This document shows positions 36,193 to 44,330 of a stretch of 64,000 nucleotides of DNA, piece by piece. The notes below the pieces were generated by a model. The model was not told where the DNA came from. It did no database searches and saw only the letters and a list, made by a program, of their open reading frames with translations. The stretch lies in NCBI GenBank assembly GCA_964517665.1, contig CAZFCY010000002.1, positions 18,125 through 82,124 on the forward strand. Reading direction: 5' to 3'. The DNA is from Congregicoccus sp964517665. Lineage in GTDB: Bacteria; Verrucomicrobiota; Verrucomicrobiia; Opitutales; Opitutaceae. How positions within the stretch are numbered: the stretch's first letter is position 1; each line of letters starts with the position of its first letter. A program made the translations under genes and the position numbers.

Positions 36193-36951
36193 TCACTCGA
36201 GGCGCGGTCTTTCCAGCCAGAGAAGAAACTCCCGGTTCCCATCCGCGCCGGCGACGGGTGAATCCATCGCGCCACGGTCGACGCATCCGGGCAGGCGCGA
36301 GACGGCGAACTCCCGGACGCCGGCCAGCACGCGCTGCCGCACCGCTTCGTCGCGAATGACGCCGCGGCCTTTCGAGGCCTCTTCGCGGCCGGCTTCGAAC
36401 TGCGGTTTCACCAGCGCGATCAATTGCCCGCCGGCCGCGAGAAACGGCCACACCGCGGGCAACACGCTGCGCAGCGAAATGAACGACAGATCCATGACCA
36501 CGCGCTCGTAACTCGCGCGCGGCAACCGGCCCGGCTCGAGATGACGGGCGTTGACCTGCTCGAGGTTGATCACGCGCGGATCGCGCCGGATGCGGTCGTG
36601 CAGTTGCGCGCGGCCGACATCGACGCACGTGACATGAACGGCGCCGTGCTGCAGGGCGCAATCGGTGAAGCCACCCGTGGACGCGCCCACGTCGAGCACG
36701 TGGCAGCCTTCGAACGAGAGGCCGAAATGCTCGATCGCCGACAACAGCTTTTCGCCGCCGCGACCGACGAAGCGCGGAGGCGCCTCGACTTCGATCGCGA
36801 CATCCGCGGCCACCTGACGGCCCGCCTTGTCGCTCACCTCGCCCCGCACGCGGACGCGGCCCGCGAGAATCAACGCCTGAGCCTGCGCGCGCGATTCGGC
36901 GAGGCCGCGCGAGACGAGGGCTTGGTCCAGACGCTCGCGCGAGACGGCCAT
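36193..36951 (-). CDS. tlyA: TlyA-family rRNA methyltransferase
   Basis: Predicted 2'-O-methyltransferase acting on rRNA (and described as a haemolysin in some species). The 252-residue protein has an N-terminal S4 RNA-binding domain (RERLDQALVSRGLAESRAQA, residues 5-24) and an FtsJ-type SAM domain (VLDVGASTGGFTDCAL near residue 85, NLEQVNARHL, VVMDLSFISLR, ALVKPQFEAG). The catalytic Lys-Asp-Lys-like pattern is kept. It lies 18 bp after ribF on the minus strand and may belong to the same transcript. Confidence 0.95.
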   Translation of the reverse strand: MAVSRERLDQALVSRGLAESRAQAQALILAGRVRVRGEVSDKAGRQVAADVAIEVEAPPRFVGRGGEKLLSAIEHFGLSFEGCHVLDVGASTGGFTDCALQHGAVHVTCVDVGRAQLHDRIRRDPRVINLEQVNARHLEPGRLPRASYERVVMDLSFISLRSVLPAVWPFLAAGGQLIALVKPQFEAGREEASKGRGVIRDEAVRQRVLAGVREFAVSRLPGCVDRGAMDSPVAGADGNREFLLWLERPRLE

Positions 36952-36969
36952 GTTCTCGTTTCGACCGGC

Positions 36970-37923
36970 TCAGCGGCGGCCGGCGAAATAAGCCGACGCG
37001 GCGGCGCGATCGATTTCGATTTGCGCGCGAAGGGCCTCGACCGAATCGAAGCGCTTCTCGCCGCGCAAACGCCGGTGCCATTCGACGCGCAGTCGATCGC
37101 CGCGGTCGAACGGACAGGCGCCGAGCACGTGAACTTCCAGGATCGCGCCGCTCTTCCCGTCCATGGTGGGGCGCACGCCGAAATTGGCGACGGCGGGAAG
37201 CAGCGGGCCTCCATCCACGCGACGCGCCCTGACCGCATAGACACCGAACGCCGGCCGCAAGTCGGGCGCCCAGTCGAGGTTCAACGTCGGCACGCCGATC
37301 GCGCGGCCGAGCTGGCGTCCCGGAATCACCGTGCCCGCCGCGAAGTAGGGAAAGCCGAGCAGCTCCTCCGCCGTTTCCACGTCGCCGGCTGTAATGAGTT
37401 CGCGGATACGCGTGCTGCTGACCGGCTCGCCATTGAAGTGCAGGCGGTCCACGCTCACGACGTTGAGGCCGAGCGCGCGCGCCCGTTTCACGAGCAGCGC
37501 GACGTCGCCCTTGCGCCCGCGGCCGAAGCGCCAGTTCTCGCCGACGTAAATCGTGTCGAGCATCGGCAGCGACACGCGGACATGCTCGACGAAGTCGTCC
37601 GCCTCGACCGAGGCGAACTCGCTCGTGAACGGCTGTTCGACGACGAAGTCCACGCCGATCTCGCGCAACAATTCGAGGCGCGCCGCGGAATCGAAAATCA
37701 GGCGCGTGGGATCATCCGGCCGAAACAACCGGCTCGGATGCGGCCAGAAGGTGAGCACGCCGGAAAGGCCGCCGGTGTGCCGCGCGGCCTCGACCGCGCT
37801 TTCGATCACGAGGCGATGGCCGCGATGCACGCCGTCGAACATGCCGACGGCGACATGAAGGCGTTGATCCGGAAGCCGGACCGCTTGCAACGACGGGAAG
37901 AGTTTGGAATCGCGGATGGCCAA
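36970..37923 (-). CDS. ribF: Bifunctional riboflavin kinase/FAD synthetase
   Basis: Makes FMN from riboflavin and FAD from FMN. The 317-residue protein has an N-terminal nucleotidyltransferase domain (VAVGMFDGVHRGHR near residue 24, VGENWRFGRGRKGD near 125, VSSTRIRELI near 168) and a C-terminal kinase domain (GRAIGVPTLNL near 207, FGVYAVRA near 227). It starts with TTG at 37923; a stop lies ten codons upstream in frame and there is no ATG in between. It follows truB on the same strand after 212 bp, in the usual order of the nusA-infB-truB-ribF cluster. Confidence 0.94.
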   Translation of the reverse strand: MAIRDSKLFPSLQAVRLPDQRLHVAVGMFDGVHRGHRLVIESAVEAARHTGGLSGVLTFWPHPSRLFRPDDPTRLIFDSAARLELLREIGVDFVVEQPFTSEFASVEADDFVEHVRVSLPMLDTIYVGENWRFGRGRKGDVALLVKRARALGLNVVSVDRLHFNGEPVSSTRIRELITAGDVETAEELLGFPYFAAGTVIPGRQLGRAIGVPTLNLDWAPDLRPAFGVYAVRARRVDGGPLLPAVANFGVRPTMDGKSGAILEVHVLGACPFDRGDRLRVEWHRRLRGEKRFDSVEALRAQIEIDRAAASAYFAGRR

Positions 37924-38022
37924 TCGCAGATAGCCGATTTCAGATCTCAGATTTCAGCCGCAACAGCATGGTCAACCACGAATGTTCCAGCGCGGCCGCG
38001 CCACAACCGGGGCGGAAGAACA

Positions 38023-38090
38023 GCCGCAAAGAGACTCGGAATGCGCAAAAACAGCTTCTTTCTTCTGTGCATTTCGAGCCTCTTTGCGGC
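38023..38090. repeat. 68-bp hairpin repeat between truB and ribF
   Basis: GCCGCAAAGAGACTCGGAAT at 38023-38042 pairs with ATTTCGAGCCTCTTTGCGGC at 38071-38090 with two mismatches. The arms are about 20 bp with a 28-bp loop. No U tract follows on either strand, so it is not a clear terminator. It lies in the 212 bp between truB and ribF. Confidence 0.6.
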
Positions 38091-38135
38091 TATAAAACGA
38101 CGTCCGATATCGCTGCGCTCGACACGCGGCCCAGC

Positions 38136-38861
38136 TCACCCCACGAGCGATCCGGGCGCGGCGTCGTACGAGGAAATGAGACGGCTTCGGATCACGGCCG
38201 GCTCCATCGACTCGAGTTCCGCGAGCGGCACCGCCTGGGTGATGTTGAAACGGTCCGAGGCCGTCCGGCGAAGCGCGGAGAGATGCCCGCCGCATCCGAA
38301 TTTCTCACCGAGATCGTGCGCGAGCGTGCGCACGTAGGTGCCCTTGCTGCAGCGCAGCCGGATGTCGAGATCGGGAAGCGCGAAGCGCAGCAGATCGAAG
38401 CTGGAGATGCGGATGAAGCGCGGCTCGCGCTCCACTTCCTTGCCCTTGCGCGCGAGTTTGTAGAGGGGAACGCCGTCCATCTTCTTGGCCGAAAACATCG
38501 GCGGCGTTTGATACTGGTCGCCGACGAAGCACGCCATCGCGTCCTTCACCGCGCGCTCGGTCAACGCCGGCACGGGACACATCGTGAGCATCTCGCCCTC
38601 CGCGTCGTGCGTGTTGGTCGTCTTGCCGAGCGTGATCGTGCCCTCGTATTCCTTGTCGAGGCTCATCAAATACTGCGAGAGCTTCGTGGCCTTGCCGACG
38701 AGGATGATCAACAAACCGGTGGCCATCGGGTCGAGCGTGCCCGCGTGGCCGATGCGCTTCATGCGCAGGACGCGGCGCACCCGGTCGACGACGTCGTGCG
38801 ACGTCATCCCGCCGGGCTTGTCGATGAGCAGGACGCCTTCGAGTTCGTTGGAATCGTTCAT
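38136..38861 (-). CDS. truB: tRNA pseudouridine(55) synthase
   Basis: Converts U55 of the tRNA T-loop to pseudouridine. The 241-residue protein shows LLIDKPGGMTSHDVV (residues 11-25), the catalytic Asp in GHAGTLDPMATGLL (residues 39-52), YEGTITLGKTTNTHDAEGE, and CSKGTYVRTLAHDLG. The C-terminal PUA domain is missing or very short, as in many shorter TruB proteins. Start ATG 38861 overlaps the stop of the DHH-family gene by four bases (ATGA). Confidence 0.96.
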   Translation of the reverse strand: MNDSNELEGVLLIDKPGGMTSHDVVDRVRRVLRMKRIGHAGTLDPMATGLLIILVGKATKLSQYLMSLDKEYEGTITLGKTTNTHDAEGEMLTMCPVPALTERAVKDAMACFVGDQYQTPPMFSAKKMDGVPLYKLARKGKEVEREPRFIRISSFDLLRFALPDLDIRLRCSKGTYVRTLAHDLGEKFGCGGHLSALRRTASDRFNITQAVPLAELESMEPAVIRSRLISSYDAAPGSLVG

Positions 38862-39877
38862 GATGTCTTGGCCGCGGCGCCCGTCTCCTCGAGCCGCGCG
38901 GCAATGGCGGCGATCAGCCGGGGATAAAAATCCTGCGCCGTGCCCGGCACGTTGAGGCCCGCGGCGCAGGCGTGGCCGCCGCCGCCGAACACCGCCGCGA
39001 CGCGGTCGACGCGCATGGCCGGATCCTTGGCGCGGAGCGAGGCCTTCCAGCCGTCGCCGCGCTCCTCGACGAGCACGCCGATGTCCACGCCATCGATGGC
39101 GCGGGCGTAATCCACGAGCCCCTCCGTGTCCTCCCGGTCGGCGCCCGTCTCCTCGAAGTCGCGCGTATTCAGGAAACCAATACACACACGCCCGCCGCAC
39201 TCGCGCTTGAACGACTCGAGGAAGCGCCCGAGCAGCTCGAGTTTCTCGAACGACTCGCGCTCGTAAACCTCCTCGGAGGCCGCCGCCGGATTCGCGCCGC
39301 AGTCCATGAGGCGGGCCGTCAGCTCAAACGCGCGGCGCGTGGTGGACGGAAAGCGGAACTGCCCCGTGTCGGTCGCGATGCCGACGTAAAGCGCCTGGGC
39401 GACGATCGCGTCCATCGGCAGCTCGAGATCGACGAAGAGGCCGGCGAGCACCTCCGCGGTGGCCGCCGCCGCCGCATCGATGACGTTGTGCTCGGCGTAG
39501 CCCTCGTTCGAGAGATGATGGTCGATGTTTCCGAGCGGCCTCGGAAAAGCGCGGCGCAAGTCCCCTCCGGGCCGGACGTGATCCGCGCAATCGGTGAAGA
39601 TCGCGCCCCAGTCCGCGGCTCCGCCCTCGCGGTCGAGGAACTCGCGCGCGCCGAAGAAAGGCGTTTCGCCGATGAGGAATTTCAGGCGGCGCGGCACGGG
39701 ATCGACATTCACGCACACCGCCTCGATCCCGCGCGCGGCGAGCACGCGGCAGAGACCGACCTGCGAGCCGATGCAATCGCCATCCGGACGCGCGTGGCCG
39801 ACGACGGCGATCCGCCGGCCCCGCGCGCTCGCGAGCAGGGCGTTGAAGGGCTCGATCAAGGACGGGAAAAAACTCAT
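38858..39877 (-). CDS. DHH-family phosphoesterase, NrnA-like oligoribonuclease/pAp phosphatase
   Basis: 339-residue member of the DHH/DHHA1 family. Motifs: HARPDGDCIGS near residue 27, IFTDCAD near 92, NIDHHLSNEG near 115 (the DHH), and the DHHA1 glycine motif VFGGGGHACAAG near 305. These match NrnA-type enzymes that degrade nano-RNA and hydrolyse 3'-phosphoadenosine 5'-phosphate. ATG 39877 overlaps the rbfA stop by four bases and its own stop overlaps truB, so rbfA, this gene and truB are tightly coupled. The rbfA-nrnA-truB order is also found in other bacterial phyla. Confidence 0.9.
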   Translation of the reverse strand: MSFFPSLIEPFNALLASARGRRIAVVGHARPDGDCIGSQVGLCRVLAARGIEAVCVNVDPVPRRLKFLIGETPFFGAREFLDREGGAADWGAIFTDCADHVRPGGDLRRAFPRPLGNIDHHLSNEGYAEHNVIDAAAAATAEVLAGLFVDLELPMDAIVAQALYVGIATDTGQFRFPSTTRRAFELTARLMDCGANPAAASEEVYERESFEKLELLGRFLESFKRECGGRVCIGFLNTRDFEETGADREDTEGLVDYARAIDGVDIGVLVEERGDGWKASLRAKDPAMRVDRVAAVFGGGGHACAAGLNVPGTAQDFYPRLIAAIAARLEETGAAAKTS

Positions 39878-40230
39878 GAGTTGCGCTCCTTCTGGTCCGC
39901 GTCGATCTCGTCCAGGATGTGGAGGATGCGGCTGCCGCGCTCCATCGAGGCGTCGTACTTGAAGCGGATGCGCGGGATGTTGCGCAGGGTGATGACGCGG
40001 CGCAGGCATTGGTTGATCGATTGCGCGTGCTTGTTGAGGAGCGCTTCCATCGCGCCCGCCGCCTCCAGATTCGTGATCATGGAAAAGAAAACGGTGGCGG
40101 ACTTGTAGTCGCTCGTCGATTCCACGTCGGTGACGGTCACGCCCACCGTCTCCGCCTGGAGCTGGCGGTGGATGTACTGGCTGACCTCCCTTTTGAGGAG
40201 TTCGTTGACGCGGAGACTTCGATTTCCCAT
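39874..40230 (-). CDS. rbfA: Ribosome-binding factor A
   Basis: Cold-shock-linked factor for maturation of the 30S subunit. The 118-residue protein has the usual size and pattern: an N-terminal VNELLKREVSQYI helix, VTVTDVESTSDYKSATVFFS (the beta strands of the KH-like fold), and IPRIRFKYDASMERGSRI near the C-terminus. It lies about 90 bp after infB and overlaps the following DHH-family gene. Confidence 0.95.
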   Translation of the reverse strand: MGNRSLRVNELLKREVSQYIHRQLQAETVGVTVTDVESTSDYKSATVFFSMITNLEAAGAMEALLNKHAQSINQCLRRVITLRNIPRIRFKYDASMERGSRILHILDEIDADQKERNS

Positions 40231-40322
40231 GGCGGCGCGGATTCGGTGCGTTGGACGGATGGAACGGCCTTGGCCGCCTCCGGGACGCGCCGGGAGGCTG
40301 GCACTGCTTCTCTAAAGGATGC

Positions 40323-42851
40323 TCACAGGCTCGGCCGCAGCTTCTGGAGGTCGAAGCACTCGATGAGATCGCCGGGCTGGTAGGCGTCGTAATCCTCGAG
40401 ATGGATGCCGCACTCGGTGCCGGCGCGGACCTCCTTCACCTCGTCCTTCACGCGGCGAATCGAAAGGATGCGCGATTCGATCTCGACCTTGCCCCCGCGC
40501 CGCAAGCGCGCGTTGGCGAGAACCTGGACGCGACCCTCGGTGACGAGGCAGCCGGCCGCAAACCCCCGCGAGATGGGGAAGACGACGCGGACTTCGGCGA
40601 CGCCGATCTTGATCTCGCGGGTCTCCGGATCGAGCATGTCGGCCATCGTGTCGCGAACCGCGTCAACCAGTTCGTAGATGATCCCGTACTGGCTGATCGA
40701 GACGCCATGATGCTTGGCGAGGGCCTCGACTCCGTTTTCGGCGCGGACATTGAATCCGATGATCGACGCCTTGGCCGCGCTGGCCATCAGCACGTCGTTC
40801 TTGCTGATCGGCCCCACGTCCACGGCCACGACCTCGAGCGAAACCTTGTCGCTCTTGATGCCGGTGAGCGAGGAGACGACGGCCTCCGCGGAGCCGAACA
40901 CATCGGCCTTGACGACCACGCGCAGGACCTTCGCCTTCTGCGCGGCGATCGCCTGGAAAAGATTCTCGATCGACGCCGGCTTGCCCGCGGGCACGGCGGC
41001 GGACTGTTTCTTCGCCTCGAACTCGCGCTCCTCGGCGATGCGCTTGGCCTCGCGATCGTTCTTCACCGCTTCGACGATGGCGCCGCACTCGGGCGTGCCG
41101 GACCAGCCGATCACGCGCACCGCCTCCGAGGGGCCGGCCGATTTCACCGAGGCGCCCTTGTCGTCGAACATCGCGCGCACCTTGGTGAAGAACGGTCCGC
41201 AGACGAGGGAGTCCCCGGTGCGAAGCGTCCCGCTCTCGACCAGCACCGTCGCCGTCGAGCCGCGGCCGACCTCGATCTCGGCCTCGATCACCACACCTGT
41301 GGCGGGGGCCTTCGGGTTGGCCTTCAGTTCGAGCACTTCGGCCTGAAGCAGGATCATCTCGAGCAACTGCTCGATGCCCTGCCCCTTCAACGCGGACACG
41401 GGCACGCAGATGGTCTGGCCGCCCCAGTCCTCGGGCATGAGGTCGCGCTCCTGCATCTGTCGCTTCACGCGATCGATGTCCGCGCCCTTGGCGTCGATCT
41501 TGTTGATCGCGACGATGGGCGTGACCTCGGCGGCGCGGATGAATTTCAAGGCCTCGTCCGTCTGCGGCATGAAACCGTCGTCCGCCGCGACCACGAGGAC
41601 GGCGATGTCGGTGACGTTCGCGCCGCGCTCGCGCATCTTGTTGAAGGCCGCGTGGCCGGGCGTATCCAGAAAGGTGATCTTCTTGTCGTTGAGCGCGACC
41701 TGATAGGCGCCGATGTGCTGCGTGATGCCGCCCGCCTCGCCCGCGACGACGTTGGCCGAGCGAATCTTNNNNNNNNNNATCTTGTCGAGCAGGGAGGTCT
41801 TGCCGTGATCGACGTGGCCCATGATGCACACGACCGGCGGGCGCGGCTCGAGAAACTTGCTCTCGTCCACCTTCGGCTCGGCGACCTTTTCCTTCTCTTT
41901 CGGGGCCTGCTGGCCGCCACGGTGCTTGATGTCGAGGAGGAAGCCGTGCCTGACCGCGATCTGTGAGGCGACCTCTTCCGGCACGCTCTGGTTGAGCGAC
42001 GCGAAGATGCCCATCTCCATCAGCTCGGAGATGAGCTTGAACGGCTTCAACCCGAGCAGAACGGCGAAGTCGCGGACGACGATCGGCGGCTTGATCTGGA
42101 TGACGTTGACGTCGCCTCCGGCATCGCCGGCGGGAGCCGAAGCCGGGGCGGCGGGCGCGACGAGCGAAGGAGGATCGCTCATCCGCGGCGGCGCGGGAGG
42201 CGGGACTCGCGCGGGAGGCGGAGGCAGGCTGGCCGGCCCGCTGCGCGCAACCGGGGCGGGCATGGACGGCGGAGCCGCGGGAGCGGGCGCCGGAGGCGCG
42301 GCGCGGGGCGGAGCCAGGGGCGCGGGCGAAGGAGCGACGCGAGGCGGACTCACCGGAGCCGGGACCGAGGCGGCGGGACGCGGCGGGACGACACGCGGAG
42401 CGGGCGGAGGAGGAGGCGCGGGAGGCGGCGGGGAAACACGCGCGGCCGCCCGCGCGGCGTCACGATCCTTGCGCTCCTGCTCGATCTGGCCGACCGATTT
42501 TACGAAGACGCCCGCGGGCATGCTGGAAGCCGGAGCGGCCGCGGGCGTGGGCGCCGCGGCAGGTTCGGGAGGTGGAGGAGGTGCGACTTGCACGGGTGGT
42601 GATGCTTCTGCGACCGGCGCAGCCTCTGACTGCGTTTCCTGGGCGGCTTCGTCGCGCGGAAAACCCTCGTCCGCGCTTTCGGCGCCGTTGAAATTCTTTT
42701 CACCGAACTCCTCGACGATGGACTCGGCGGAGATGTTGTCGATCGAGCTCGAGGCGCTCGTGACCGAGTAGCCACGGTCACGCAGAAGCGCGACGAGCTC
42801 CTTGTTGTCCATGCCGATTTTTTTGGAGAGCTGGTGAATTCTAATACTCAT
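40323..42851 (-). CDS. infB: Translation initiation factor IF-2 (contains assembly gap)
   Basis: GTPase that places fMet-tRNA on the 30S subunit. The N-terminus has the IF2_N fold (IRIHQLSKKIGMDNKELVAL), then a long Pro/Ala-rich linker (about residues 75-235), then the G domain with GHVDHGKTSLLDK (G1), DTPGHAAFNKMR (G3) and NKIDAKGAD (G4), and domains II-IV to the C-terminus. Ten N at 41769-41778 lie in the G domain; ATCTT occurs on both sides, and removing ten N plus one copy (15 bp) gives LLDKIRSANVVAGEAGGITQ, which is how IF-2 normally reads. The true product is thus about 837 residues and not disrupted. Confidence 0.96.
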   Translation of the reverse strand: MSIRIHQLSKKIGMDNKELVALLRDRGYSVTSASSSIDNISAESIVEEFGEKNFNGAESADEGFPRDEAAQETQSEAAPVAEASPPVQVAPPPPPEPAAAPTPAAAPASSMPAGVFVKSVGQIEQERKDRDAARAAARVSPPPPAPPPPPAPRVVPPRPAASVPAPVSPPRVAPSPAPLAPPRAAPPAPAPAAPPSMPAPVARSGPASLPPPPARVPPPAPPRMSDPPSLVAPAAPASAPAGDAGGDVNVIQIKPPIVVRDFAVLLGLKPFKLISELMEMGIFASLNQSVPEEVASQIAVRHGFLLDIKHRGGQQAPKEKEKVAEPKVDESKFLEPRPPVVCIMGHVDHGKTSLLDKXXXXKIRSANVVAGEAGGITQHIGAYQVALNDKKITFLDTPGHAAFNKMRERGANVTDIAVLVVAADDGFMPQTDEALKFIRAAEVTPIVAINKIDAKGADIDRVKRQMQERDLMPEDWGGQTICVPVSALKGQGIEQLLEMILLQAEVLELKANPKAPATGVVIEAEIEVGRGSTATVLVESGTLRTGDSLVCGPFFTKVRAMFDDKGASVKSAGPSEAVRVIGWSGTPECGAIVEAVKNDREAKRIAEEREFEAKKQSAAVPAGKPASIENLFQAIAAQKAKVLRVVVKADVFGSAEAVVSSLTGIKSDKVSLEVVAVDVGPISKNDVLMASAAKASIIGFNVRAENGVEALAKHHGVSISQYGIIYELVDAVRDTMADMLDPETREIKIGVAEVRVVFPISRGFAAGCLVTEGRVQVLANARLRRGGKVEIESRILSIRRVKDEVKEVRAGTECGIHLEDYDAYQPGDLIECFDLQKLRPSL
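41769..41778. other. Assembly gap of ten N inside infB
   Basis: ATCTT at 41764-41768 and again at 41779-41783 flank the gap. Fusing the copies restores the conserved IF-2 sequence, so the gap is an artefact of joining overlapping contigs. Confidence 0.85.
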
Positions 42852-42902
42852 ACGTTGAGGCAGTCGGTTCGAACGAGTGCGCGATGCTGAACTGAAAATG
42901 GT

Positions 42903-44165
42903 TTATTGATTGATCCGGTTGTTCTCGAGGTAGGAAGTCACCTTTGCTAGGATGTCTTTCGCCTCCTCCGACGTGACGCCGGCATATTTGATGAGGTCGT
43001 CCTCTGTCACGTCGACAAACGCCTCCGCGGAGATCAGGCCGGCGAGAACCAGCTTGGCCGCGGTCGCTTCGTCGATGCCGGGAATGGCGCTGAGCGAAGC
43101 AGCCGCCCCGGCCTTCTTGGAATCGAAGTCCGCGACTTCGACCTGTTCCTTCACGATGTCGAGCTTCAAGCCGAGCAGGCGCGAGGTGAGCCGCGCGTTC
43201 TGGCCGCGGCGGCCGATGACGAGCGCGAGGTCCGCCTCGGCGACTTCGACCTCGATGCGCCGGTTGCGCTCGTCGAGACGGATGTTGAGCGGCTTCACCG
43301 GCTTGAGCGATTCCAGGAGCAGCTCCCGCGGGTCGGACTTGTACTCCATGATGTCGATCTTCTCGCCGCCGAGTTCGCGCACGATGCTCTTCACCCGCGC
43401 GCCGCGCGCGCCGACGCAGGCGCCGACGGGATCGACCTTCTTATCCGCGCTGCTCACGGCGATCTTCGTCCGGTAGCCCGGCTCGCGGGCGAACGCCTCG
43501 ATCTTCACCGTGCCATCGCTGATTTCGGTGACTTCGAGTTCGAAAAGCCGGCGCACGAACCGCGGGCTGGAACGGCTCAGAATCAGCTCCGGTCCGCGAT
43601 TGGAGGACTCGATCGCGTGCAACAGGCAGCGGATGCGCTCGCCCGGCGCGTAATCCTCGCCCGGAACCTGCTCGCGGGCAGGGAGGATCGCCTCGGTCTT
43701 GCCGAGATCGATCACGAGATCGCCACGCTCGCGGCGGCGCACGGTGCCGCTGACGACGTCGCCGACGGTGTCCTTGTACTCGTCGTAAATCCGGTCCTTT
43801 TCAAACTGGCGCACGCGCTGCCGGATGGCCTGCAACACCACCTGCGCCACGATCCGGCCGAGCAGGGCGGGATCGATTTCCTTCTCGACCATGTCGCCGA
43901 GCAGAACGCCCGGCTTGAGCAGGTTCGCCTTCTCGACGTGCATCTCGGTCTGCGGATCGCCCACCGAGTCCACCACCCGGAACACCTGCCAGGCGAGCAG
44001 GGTCCCATTCTTCGGATTGATCTCCAGCCGCAGCTCCTGCCCTGCGTTCGGTCCTTTCGAAGCGGCGTGCTTGATGGCCATGGTGATGGTGGAGATCATG
44101 TCTTCACGACTGATCCCCTTTTCCTTCTCCATGTATTCGAGGACGGACAGGATTTCGCTGCTCAT
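42903..44165 (-). CDS. nusA: Transcription elongation/termination factor NusA
   Basis: RNA-polymerase-bound factor for pausing, termination and antitermination. It has 420 residues from the ATG at 44165: an N-terminal polymerase-binding domain, S1 (about residues 135-200, GDVVSGTVRRRERGDLVIDL), KH1 (RTKIAVSS then GACVGARGARVKSIVREL), KH2 (ADLALVIGRRGQNARLTSRL), and a C-terminal helix-hairpin-helix tail of about 70 residues (LSAIPGIDEATAAKLV). It is 51 bp before infB, in the usual order. A strong intrinsic terminator lies immediately upstream of its start codon. Confidence 0.96.
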   Translation of the reverse strand: MSSEILSVLEYMEKEKGISREDMISTITMAIKHAASKGPNAGQELRLEINPKNGTLLAWQVFRVVDSVGDPQTEMHVEKANLLKPGVLLGDMVEKEIDPALLGRIVAQVVLQAIRQRVRQFEKDRIYDEYKDTVGDVVSGTVRRRERGDLVIDLGKTEAILPAREQVPGEDYAPGERIRCLLHAIESSNRGPELILSRSSPRFVRRLFELEVTEISDGTVKIEAFAREPGYRTKIAVSSADKKVDPVGACVGARGARVKSIVRELGGEKIDIMEYKSDPRELLLESLKPVKPLNIRLDERNRRIEVEVAEADLALVIGRRGQNARLTSRLLGLKLDIVKEQVEVADFDSKKAGAAASLSAIPGIDEATAAKLVLAGLISAEAFVDVTEDDLIKYAGVTSEEAKDILAKVTSYLENNRINQ

Positions 44166-44181
44166 ATAGAGTTGTCTGTGG

Positions 44182-44207
44182 AAAAAAAAAGCGGGCCAAA
44201 GACCCAC
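44182..44207 (-). terminator. Intrinsic terminator in the nusA leader
   Basis: On the minus strand GTGGGTC, loop TTT and GGCCCGC (44207-44191) form a 7-bp stem with two G-U pairs, followed by nine T (44190-44182). It ends 17 bp before the nusA ATG. It can end transcription from the DUF2851 gene or act as an attenuator for the nusA operon. Confidence 0.75.
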
Positions 44208-44330
44208 TTTATGGACTGGCGGTAAAAGAAGTAGACTAAATTTTCGCCGGTCCGGAGTGTCAAGCCCGGTGCCCAACACGGAACCGCGCGCCCGCGCCGG
44301 ATCAAAAGAAACGCGACCGGCCTGTGGCCG

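Noticed and set aside
44182..44207. Terminator as evidence of a small RNA gene before nusA
   Set aside because: No promoter-like sequence or conserved RNA shape could be seen in the 165-bp gap.
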